Positions 5,462 to 11,788 of a stretch of 11,788 nucleotides of DNA are shown here, in pieces. The translations under genes and the position numbers were made by a program. The notes under the pieces are model-generated. The model was not told the origin of the DNA and ran no database searches. It saw only the letters and a list, made by a program, of their open reading frames with translations. Each line of letters begins with the position of its first letter. The stretch's first letter is position 1. Where the stretch lies: contig QJYE01000039.1 of assembly GCA_003235785.1 (NCBI GenBank), positions 1-11,788 on the forward strand. Direction: 5' to 3'. The stretch comes from Nitrospirota bacterium (GTDB taxonomy: Bacteria; Nitrospirota; Nitrospiria; Nitrospirales; UBA8639).

Positions 5462-7772
5462 GTTTTTCCTTTTCTTGCACCTCTTGCCCCTCCTCCTCAT
5501 ACCCGCATTCCTGGTTGTGACAGAGTACCTTGGTCCCTGTTTGCTTCTTGTACTTTTCGACCAGAAATGGTGATTGACATTGAGGGCATGGCCTATTGAC
5601 GGGCTTGTCCCAAATAGCAAAGGTGCAGGTGGGATATTTACTGCACGAATAAAAGTTTTTCCCCTTTTTGGTTCGCTTCTGGACCAGGTCCCCTCCACAG
5701 CCTTCGACAGGACATTTCACCCCTAATTTGAGCGGTTTAGTGGTTTTGCATTCTGGATATTGCGAACAAGCCAGAAAATTCCCAAATCGCCCGCGTTTGA
5801 GCACCATGGGGCTGCTACATTTTTCGCAGACTTCATCCGTGATTTCCACTTGTGGCTCAACAACCTGGACGGTGCCATCCTCATCTTTCTTGAATTCCTT
5901 GGTGCTTTTACATTCTGGATACCCCGGACATGCCAGAAAATGCCCATGGCGTCCCCATTTAATGATCATGAGCTTGCCACATTTATCGCAGGGGACATCG
6001 GTTGGCTCTTCTTTGCCTTTGAGGTCCTCCATGTTCACTTCGGCGGACTCAAGGTCTTTCATAAACGGCTGATAAAAGTCTTTTACCGCCGTGACCCAAT
6101 CCTTTTCACCTTCTTCAATGCCATCCAATTCATTTTCCATTTTCGCCGTAAATTCCACATCAAAGACTTTGGGGAAATGACTGACCAGCCGGTCATTCAC
6201 CAGCCGCCCTAATTCGGTGGGCCGTAAGCGGGCTTCTTCCTTTTCGACATAATGTCGGTCTTGAATGGTGGAAATAATGGTGGCATAGGTGGAAGGACGA
6301 CCAATCCCTTTTTCTTCCATTTCACGAATCAGCAACGCTTCGTTATAGCGTGGGGGTGGTTGCGTGAAATGTTGCTTAGGAACGAGCCCGGCTTGGGTTG
6401 TGTTCACCAGTGAGAGCGTTTCTCCCACGGTCAAATTTGGTAAGGTCAGGTTGGTGTCGGTGGAGGGGTCGGTCTCAAGAGCCACGCCTTCTGCGGGTTG
6501 TTCAACTTCTTCCCGATAGACACGACGATACCCGTCAAATTTTTCTACTGTCCCGCTGGCTCGAAAGGTGTAGGTCTTGGCTTGCACGTCTACCTGCGTG
6601 ACTAGGTCCTGCCCTTGCGTCATTTGGGAAGACACAAACCGGTTCCATATCAATTTATAAAGTTTGTACATGTCCGGCTCGAGAAACGCTCGAAGACTTT
6701 CAGGGTCTCGCTGGGCAGACGTGGGACGAATCGCTTCATGCGCTTCCTGAGCAGCCTTTTGGGTTTTATAGATATTGGGTTGAGCGGGAAGATAGTCTGG
6801 CCCGAAAGTCTCGTGAATGTATCCACGCAATTCATCGAGCGCCTCAGGTGCAATACGAGTTGAGTCGGTTCGCATATAGGTAATGAGCCCGACTTGCCCC
6901 TCGGCTCCAATCTCGATGCCTTCGTAGAGACGTTGGGCTAACATCATCGTTTTTTTTGCCGGGAATCGAAGCTTTCTTGCACTGTCTTGTTGCAGTCGAC
7001 TGGTGACGAAGGGCGCAGAAGGGTTGCGCCGTTTTTCCTTTTGGTCGATTTGTGAGACCACGAATGAGGCCCCCTCGAGGTCCTGAAGGATCCGTTGGGC
7101 TTCCTCCGTGGTTCGAATGGTGAGGCGTTCACCTTGGGCGGCATGGAGTTTGGCTTGAAATATTGGGGGCTGTTGGCCTTCCAGGGTTGCGGTCATTGTC
7201 CAGAACTCTTCTGATTGAAACGCCTCCCGTTCGGCTTCACGTTCACAGATCACTCGAACGGCCACAGATTGGACCCGCCCGGCACTTAACCCTCGACGTA
7301 CTTTTTTCCATAAGAGCGGACTTAACAAATATCCAACTAACCGATCTAAGACCCGACGCGCCTGTTGGGCGTTCACTTTATTCATGTCAATGGTGCCGGG
7401 AGTCTTCAGCGCCCGCTTCACAGCCTTTTCGGTAATCTCATTGAAAAGAACACGATGAACGTTATTGCCATTGCCATTGAGTTCTTCAGCAATATGCCAG
7501 GCGATGGCTTCGCCTTCGCGATCGGGGTCAGGGGCCAAGAATACTTCTTTGGCTTTTTTCGCCGCCGCTTTAATTTCTTTAAGAATTTTGCTCTTGCCCC
7601 GAATCACGATGTAATGGGGGTCGAAGTTATGGTCCAGGTCAATGCCCAGTTTACTTTTCGGGAGATCTTTGAGATGACCCACAGACGCCAGGACCTGGTA
7701 ATTGCGTCCCAAATATTTGGAAAGGGTTTTAGCTTTAGTGGGCGATTCGACGATGACGAGTGATTTAGCCAT
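5448..7772 (-). CDS. topA: DNA topoisomerase I (type IA)
   Basis: 774 residues. It relaxes negative supercoils by nicking and passing single strands. The Toprim domain starts at once (VIVESPTKA, with Glu9) and has DPDREGE (82-88), whose Asp82, Asp84 and Glu86 bind magnesium. The active-site tyrosine is Tyr299 in GLITYMRTDST. A further core motif, EKGIGRPSTYA, is at 488-497. The C-terminus carries four zinc-finger repeats: Cys595/598/615/621, 649/652/669/675, 687/692/710/716 and 729/732/751/756. All are intact. The start is placed at MAKSLVIVESPTK, which is where homologues begin. I see no strong ribosome binding site before it. The gene lies 71 bases downstream of dprA, a frequent neighbour, with a possible promoter of its own. 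The stop overlaps clpX. Confidence 0.98.
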   Translation of the reverse strand: MAKSLVIVESPTKAKTLSKYLGRNYQVLASVGHLKDLPKSKLGIDLDHNFDPHYIVIRGKSKILKEIKAAAKKAKEVFLAPDPDREGEAIAWHIAEELNGNGNNVHRVLFNEITEKAVKRALKTPGTIDMNKVNAQQARRVLDRLVGYLLSPLLWKKVRRGLSAGRVQSVAVRVICEREAEREAFQSEEFWTMTATLEGQQPPIFQAKLHAAQGERLTIRTTEEAQRILQDLEGASFVVSQIDQKEKRRNPSAPFVTSRLQQDSARKLRFPAKKTMMLAQRLYEGIEIGAEGQVGLITYMRTDSTRIAPEALDELRGYIHETFGPDYLPAQPNIYKTQKAAQEAHEAIRPTSAQRDPESLRAFLEPDMYKLYKLIWNRFVSSQMTQGQDLVTQVDVQAKTYTFRASGTVEKFDGYRRVYREEVEQPAEGVALETDPSTDTNLTLPNLTVGETLSLVNTTQAGLVPKQHFTQPPPRYNEALLIREMEEKGIGRPSTYATIISTIQDRHYVEKEEARLRPTELGRLVNDRLVSHFPKVFDVEFTAKMENELDGIEEGEKDWVTAVKDFYQPFMKDLESAEVNMEDLKGKEEPTDVPCDKCGKLMIIKWGRHGHFLACPGYPECKSTKEFKKDEDGTVQVVEPQVEITDEVCEKCSSPMVLKRGRFGNFLACSQYPECKTTKPLKLGVKCPVEGCGGDLVQKRTKKGKNFYSCSKYPTCTFAIWDKPVNRPCPQCQSPFLVEKYKKQTGTKVLCHNQECGYEEEGQEVQEKEKLTSQ

Positions 7773-7801
7773 AGTAATAACGTGGGGAAATATTCGAGGG
7801 A

Positions 7802-7829
7802 ATTACAATAAAATTTTCTGTTGAAACAA
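7802..7829 (-). promoter_or_regulatory. Candidate topA promoter
   Basis: On the minus strand TTGTTT (7829-7824) and TGTAAT (7807-7802) are separated by 16 bases. The -10 matches 5 of 6 consensus positions and the -35 matches 3 of 6. The surroundings are A+T-rich. A start near 7795 would leave about 23 bases before the topA ATG. Separate control of topA from dprA would make sense, because topA promoters in other bacteria respond to supercoiling. Read-through from dprA is equally possible. Confidence 0.35.
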
Positions 7830-7843
7830 TATGCCGTCAGTCA

Positions 7844-8986
7844 TTATCGGATGCTTGTCCGGACATACTGAAGGCCGGGTACTTGTTTTATAAGTCCTTT
7901 AATTTCTAAAGACAAGAGAATACTCATGACCTCCGATGAAGAATATGGACCTTGAGTGATTAATTCGTCAAGCGAAACGGGTTCAAAAGGAATTCGCTCG
8001 AAGACGCTGCGTTCTTCTTGGCCTAATGCGAGGGTGAGTGAGCGCTCCTCACCCTCATGTTGTGGTGTTTCGAGTTGATCACGGAAAGACGGTTCTAACA
8101 TAGGAAGAATTTCTTCCACAATATCCCAAGGTTTTTCAACGAGTTTTGCTCCCTGTTGAATCAGGCGATGAGGCCCCCGACTCAAGGGATTGGTGACATT
8201 GCCTGGTACGGCGAAGACCTCGCGATTATGTTCTAAGGCCAGACGCGCGGTAATGAGAGACCCACTTTTCAACGTGGCTTCGGTGACAATCACCCCAAGT
8301 GAGAGCCCACTAATGATCCGATTCCGTTGGGGGAAATGGTACGATTCTGGTGCGGTGCCCATGGGAAATTCCGAAAACACCGCACCTTGTTGCTCAATCC
8401 GTTGCCGGAGATTGAGGTGTTCAGGAGGATAGGTCTGATCTATCCCGCACCCGAGCACCGCAAACGTTCTCCCTCCTGCCCCCAAGGCCCCTTCGTGGGC
8501 GTCCGCATCAATACCGCGTGCCAAGCCACTGACGATCGTGAAGCCCAATGCCGCCAAATCTCCGCTGAGTTGTCGAGTGAAGGCCCGTCCAGCATGGGAT
8601 CCTTTCCTGGCTCCGACGATGGCGAGGGCCTGCTGGTCACGCTCCAGTAATTCTCCTGTGTACGCCAAAAGTGGAGGAGGATCGGCTATGGTTTTTAAGC
8701 GATCGGGGTATTGAGGATCAGACAAGGTGAGCAGGGAAAACCGGCCCGCCGCAACTGCATCGATTTCACGTTGAATCTGCTGGGCGGTTTTCTCGGGAAC
8801 AGGCTGGTGGAGAACTTCCGCCAGAGATGGGGATAGTTCTCCCGCTGCTACCAGGGCGGACAAATTTGCGCTACGGATGGCCTCGGGAGATCCAAATCGA
8901 CGGAGAAGGCGTCCATATGTGATAGGCCCGAGTCCTTTGACCGCTCGCAGTTCTAACCATTCTTGCAAGTCGGAGGGATTACTCAT
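7844..8986 (-). CDS. dprA: DNA processing protein DprA (Smf family)
   Basis: 380 residues. DprA binds incoming single-stranded DNA during natural transformation and loads RecA; the family is also widespread in bacteria not known to be competent. Layout: an N-terminal helix-hairpin-helix/SAM-like part (about 10-60, with VKGLGPITYGRLL), then the extended Rossmann fold (about 85-285). The fold's conserved stretches are AIVGARKGS (122-130), SGLARGID (153-160), AVLGCGID (176-183), FPQRNRIISGLS (218-229) and SGSLITARLALE (241-252). A C-terminal winged-helix domain is likely at about 320-380. The ATG is 6 bases after the rng stop with no good ribosome binding site, so translational coupling to rng is likely. 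All core motifs look intact. Confidence 0.96.
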   Translation of the reverse strand: MSNPSDLQEWLELRAVKGLGPITYGRLLRRFGSPEAIRSANLSALVAAGELSPSLAEVLHQPVPEKTAQQIQREIDAVAAGRFSLLTLSDPQYPDRLKTIADPPPLLAYTGELLERDQQALAIVGARKGSHAGRAFTRQLSGDLAALGFTIVSGLARGIDADAHEGALGAGGRTFAVLGCGIDQTYPPEHLNLRQRIEQQGAVFSEFPMGTAPESYHFPQRNRIISGLSLGVIVTEATLKSGSLITARLALEHNREVFAVPGNVTNPLSRGPHRLIQQGAKLVEKPWDIVEEILPMLEPSFRDQLETPQHEGEERSLTLALGQEERSVFERIPFEPVSLDELITQGPYSSSEVMSILLSLEIKGLIKQVPGLQYVRTSIR

Positions 8987-8992
8987 TGGCCG

Positions 8993-10546
8993 CTAGGAAG
9001 CTGCCCGAGATTCAGACCGCTGCGCGACTTTTCCGACAACCACAATGTCATATTGTTCAAGGTGCAAAAGAGGATCAGCCTTAAAAAGCACCTGTTGTTG
9101 AAATTCTTGTTCTAATTGTTCAATGCCCCCATGCTCGGTATCAAAGAGGAGTTCAATGACCCTGGGGTTTGCCCCCACCACAATGCGTTGAGCAGGTCCA
9201 CGGGAAATCCCAATTCGCCGAATTTCACGAAAAATTTCATAGGCCACGGTCATGGTGGACTTCGTATAGCCTCGGCCTTCACAGTCATTGCACACTTCTG
9301 ACAGCGTTCGCAAAAGATCTTCCCTTACGCGTTCCCGGGAAATTTCAATCAGCCCGAGGTCAGAAATGCGGGAGATGCGTGTTTGCGCTTTATCATTGGC
9401 CATGGCCTCGACTGTGGCTTGATAGACTTTCTCGCGATTCCGTTCTCGTTCCATATCAATGAAATCAATGACAATGATGCCGCCAATGCCACGGAGTTTC
9501 ACTTGATAGGCAATTTCTTTCGCCGCTTCCAGGTTGTTTTTGAGAATCGTTTCTTCTTGGTCACGTTTGCCGACAAATCGTCCCGTATTCACGTCGACGA
9601 CGGTCATGGCTTCGGTATGGTCGATCACAATATGACCTCCGGATTTGAGCCAGACCTTGCGGCTCAGCGCACGTGTAATTTCCATTTCAATGCCCAGATG
9701 GTCAAACAACCCTTCCTGCTTCTTGTCATAGAAATGAACGCGGGAAGATTGCTCCGGGAGATATCGCCGGACGAAATCTTTCACTTCTTCGAATTCTGTT
9801 TTGGTATCGATCATTAATCGATCCACATTTTTCGTGAACAGGTCGCGGACGATCCGAAGAGGAAGCGAGAGATCGGTATGGAGCAGAGAGGGTGCCGGTT
9901 GACTGTTTGCGGCTTTCAAGGTGTCTTCCCACAAGGCTGTCAGAAATTTAGTGTCGGATATCAAGTCTTCTTCGGGAACCCCCTCGCAGACGGTTCGGAC
10001 AATATACCCATATTCTGGTTTTCGGATACGCCGCATCAGATCTTTTAATCGATGGCGTTCTTCCTCTTGGGTAATTCGTCGAGAAACCCCAATATGATCG
10101 ACATTAGGCATCAGAACCAAAAACCGACCAGGAAGTGAGACGTAGGTGGTAATCCGAGGGCCTTTGGTTCCAATGGGTCCCTTGGAAATTTGAACCAGCA
10201 GTTCCTGTCCTTCCTTCAACAGGTTTTCAATCGGGCGAGCTGTTTGGCGTCGAGGGCGTGGCAGGTCTGAAGTTGGTTCGTCTTCTTCGTGGTCCACAAG
10301 TGTATCACCAGGCTCCGTGCCAACTGAGAGGTCGGACACGTGGATGAAGGCCGCTCGATCCAACCCGATGTCCACAAACGCGGCTTGCATGCCCGGTAAA
10401 ACTTTGATCACTTTCCCTTTGTAAATATCTCCAACAAAATCTTTTTTTCGAGGCCGGTCAACAAATAATTCTGTGACTACTCGATTGTCGAGGACCGCGA
10501 CTCGAGTTTCTTCTCGGGTCACACTGATAGCAATTTCTACTCCCAT
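8993..10546 (-). CDS. rng: Ribonuclease G (RNase E/G family endoribonuclease)
   Basis: 517 residues, slightly longer than E. coli RNase G (489). It cuts single-stranded A/U-rich RNA near 5'-monophosphate ends and, in known bacteria, trims 16S rRNA and decays messages. Domains: an S1 RNA-binding domain (about 37-130) carrying an acidic/basic insert (EPGDTLVDHEEDEPTSDLPRP, about 78-98), the 5'-sensor/RNase H-like middle, and the DNase I-like catalytic part. Metal-binding Asp318 (VVDVN) and Asp361 (VIDFID) are 43 residues apart, as in RNase E. The zinc-link pair is Cys419/Cys422 (CNDC). It lacks the long RNase E degradosome scaffold. The start at 10546 is chosen because AGGAG lies 7 bases upstream and homology begins at MGVEIAISV. 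The frame stays open another 65 codons upstream. Confidence 0.95.
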   Translation of the reverse strand: MGVEIAISVTREETRVAVLDNRVVTELFVDRPRKKDFVGDIYKGKVIKVLPGMQAAFVDIGLDRAAFIHVSDLSVGTEPGDTLVDHEEDEPTSDLPRPRRQTARPIENLLKEGQELLVQISKGPIGTKGPRITTYVSLPGRFLVLMPNVDHIGVSRRITQEEERHRLKDLMRRIRKPEYGYIVRTVCEGVPEEDLISDTKFLTALWEDTLKAANSQPAPSLLHTDLSLPLRIVRDLFTKNVDRLMIDTKTEFEEVKDFVRRYLPEQSSRVHFYDKKQEGLFDHLGIEMEITRALSRKVWLKSGGHIVIDHTEAMTVVDVNTGRFVGKRDQEETILKNNLEAAKEIAYQVKLRGIGGIIVIDFIDMERERNREKVYQATVEAMANDKAQTRISRISDLGLIEISRERVREDLLRTLSEVCNDCEGRGYTKSTMTVAYEIFREIRRIGISRGPAQRIVVGANPRVIELLFDTEHGGIEQLEQEFQQQVLFKADPLLHLEQYDIVVVGKVAQRSESRAAS

Positions 10547-10911
10547 AGGTGTCTCCTCATGTGCACAGAAAATTGAGCGAAGCGATTCTGTCCTACGTAA
10601 ACTGTTGTGAGTATTGCCGAAAACCCTACGGATGGTCTTGGGTTCTCTTCTTCGTCGAAGAGGTATCAAGCCTTCTCGTGGGCCACTCACTCGGTTGAGG
10701 ATGGTTCGCCCCTGTCTTCTGTGACGTGTTCCTTCTCGCAAAAATGAATAATTGGTTGCTCTATTGTTCTAAAGTGTTTTTATAGACGGAATCATCGTTA
10801 TCTGAGAGTGAATGCATGTCGATATCATGCCCCAACATGGTGCCAGCTATTCAGCGTAACACATTTTTCACTGTACCAAGTCATCCATGGATTCAGTTCT
10901 GTTACTGGTCA
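10547..10911 (-). other. 365-base non-coding stretch between rodA and rng (probable rng leader)
   Basis: No convincing gene on either strand. The rng frame is open from 10741 to 10547, giving 65 residues very rich in arginine, but it looks like untranslated leader because the good ribosome binding site sits after it. Visible structure includes a hairpin CTCTTC/GAAGAG (10645-10650/10657-10662), GCATG/CATGC (10814-10818/10826-10830) and the palindrome ATCCATGGAT (10883-10892). TATAAA occurs on the minus strand (10793-10788 region) without a clear -35. I see no T-tailed terminator after rodA. Promoter, leader and message-processing sites are plausible contents, but none is proven. Confidence 0.45.
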
Positions 10912-11788
10912 TTATAGCAGGGACAGCCGTCTTCGCTTGACATTGAGTAGTAACCCCAATGCAGTGAGGTTGACCACCATGGCACTTCCTCCGTAGCTCA
11001 TCAATGGGAGAGGGATGCCCACGATGGGAGCGAGTCCAGAGGTCATGGCAATGTTAACGATAACCCCAAAGCTCAGCATGGCGACGACTCCGACGGCGAG
11101 GAGAGATCCTGTGATATCTTTGGCGTTAAAGGCAATTTCCAGTCCCATTAACATGAGAATGACATATAACGCTAAAATAACTACTGATCCCAAAAACCCC
11201 CATTCCTCCGCGAAGACGGCGAACACAAAATCTGTATGCCCTTCGGGGAGGAACTTAAACTGCGTTTGCGTTCCTCCGTATAATCCCTTCCCTAACAATT
11301 GCCCGGAGCCAATGGCGATGCGCGATTGTAGCCCGTGATACCCTTTCCCGCCAGGGTCTGAACCTGGATCGACAAAACTCAAAATTCGATCTTGTTGGTA
11401 GCTATGAAGAGATCCCCAGACGCCTCCCCAGGCAAAGGGAAAGAGCATGAGTGCCGCTAAGACCACAAATCCGAATGCTTTTGACTTCATGCCCACAGTC
11501 AGGACGATGACGATAAAAATGGACAGAAATCCTAAGCTGCTTCCCAGATCAGGCTGTTTGAGAATGAGCAAAAATCCTGGCAGAACAATCAGTCCAGGAA
11601 TAATCAGGCGCCGCAACCACCCTTTACGGCTGGTGGCTCCATAGTAGGAGGCTAATGTGAGTATCAATGGGATTTTAATAAATTCAGAGGGTTGAACCAT
11701 AAAGGAGCCAATTGGAATCCAGCGCTGGGAGCCTCGACTTGTTTTTCCACTAATGACGACGATAATGAGCAAGATGAGTCCGGCTCCA
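10912..11788 (-). CDS. rodA: Rod shape-determining protein RodA (SEDS glycosyltransferase), C-terminal part
   Basis: 291 residues are visible. The 5' end lies beyond the window, and about 80 residues should be missing compared with E. coli RodA (370). RodA polymerises lipid II into glycan strands within the elongasome, together with its class B PBP partner and MreBCD. SEDS landmarks: RWIPIGSFMVQPSEF (fragment 22-36), LKQPDLGSS (76-84), the loop with FVDPGSDPGGKGYH, then LPEGHTDFVFAVFAEEWG (180-197), whose aspartate corresponds to the catalytic Asp262 of E. coli, and the C-terminal GIPLPLMSYGGSAMVVNL (257-274). Several membrane helices are evident. The PNPLPF(V)SYGG-type end is shared with FtsW, but the HTDF loop and ending favour RodA. 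It lies upstream of rng, which recalls the link of RNase G to shape genes in E. coli. Confidence 0.93.
   Translation of the reverse strand, partial: GAGLILLIIVVISGKTSRGSQRWIPIGSFMVQPSEFIKIPLILTLASYYGATSRKGWLRRLIIPGLIVLPGFLLILKQPDLGSSLGFLSIFIVIVLTVGMKSKAFGFVVLAALMLFPFAWGGVWGSLHSYQQDRILSFVDPGSDPGGKGYHGLQSRIAIGSGQLLGKGLYGGTQTQFKFLPEGHTDFVFAVFAEEWGFLGSVVILALYVILMLMGLEIAFNAKDITGSLLAVGVVAMLSFGVIVNIAMTSGLAPIVGIPLPLMSYGGSAMVVNLTALGLLLNVKRRRLSLL

Noticed and set aside
5668..6212. Long plus-strand frames opposite topA, and similar ones opposite dprA and rng.
   Set aside because: They are antisense shadows of well-supported genes, with odd compositions and no ribosome binding sites or recognisable domains.
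10442..10448. A7 run on the coding strand of rng (and A8 in topA at 6957-6950) as programmed frameshift sites.
   Set aside because: Both genes are intact through these points, shifted frames close quickly or lack homology, and no stimulating structure is evident.
11770..11772. Apparent start codon of the rodA fragment.
   Set aside because: It is a TTG inside the gene. The frame continues to the window edge (GAGLI) and about 80 family residues are still missing, so the true start is outside.
1..11788. Search for CRISPR arrays, insertion sequences, phage genes, toxin-antitoxin or defence genes.
   Set aside because: No regularly spaced repeats, transposase or integrase motifs, or defence domains were seen. 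Every long gene except the 690-1766 pair is a known housekeeping family.

Overview
This window is ordinary bacterial chromosome. It carries conserved housekeeping genes, two tRNA genes and an SRP RNA gene. Base composition is mixed (roughly half G+C by eye). Protein style and gene neighbourhoods (tRNA-Ser/ffs/dnaX, tRNA-Leu/tig/clpP/clpX, rodA/rng/dprA/topA) fit a Gram-negative-type bacterium. A Nitrospira-like member of Nitrospirota is my best guess. That is inference from memory of such gene orders and was not tested by a search.

Left part (1-2003): everything runs on the minus strand. Reading in the direction of transcription there are: a small soluble protein of unknown function (1766-1521), a six-to-seven-helix membrane protein of unknown function (1496-690), tRNA-Ser(GGA) (477-388), the small SRP RNA (360-260) and the first 37 codons of dnaX (111-1). 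Two palindrome-rich intergenic elements that share a 9-base word (AGTGAGAAG or its complement) bracket the tRNA-Ser/ffs unit.

Middle part (2004-5461): plus strand. tRNA-Leu(TAG) is followed by tig, clpP and clpX. This is the classic co-translational folding and protein-quality cluster: trigger factor meets nascent chains, and ClpX feeds substrates to ClpP. The lon gene that often follows clpX is not here. Instead clpX meets topA tail to tail, with a 14-base overlap of coding sequence.

Right part (5448-11788): minus strand. In transcription order it holds rodA (5' end outside the window), a 365-base non-coding stretch, rng (RNase G/E family), dprA six bases later, and topA after a 71-base gap that contains a possible promoter. 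RodA is the elongasome glycan polymerase. RNase G matures and decays RNA. DprA loads RecA on incoming single-stranded DNA. TopA relaxes negative supercoils.

I found no phage, transposon, CRISPR, toxin-antitoxin or defence locus, and no convincing new multi-gene system. The open questions are the unknown gene pair at 690-1766, the repeat elements and alternative stems in the ffs-dnaX spacer, a strong hairpin directly behind a TATAAT box at 1894-1930, the altered FKBP pocket of trigger factor, and the long rng leader.
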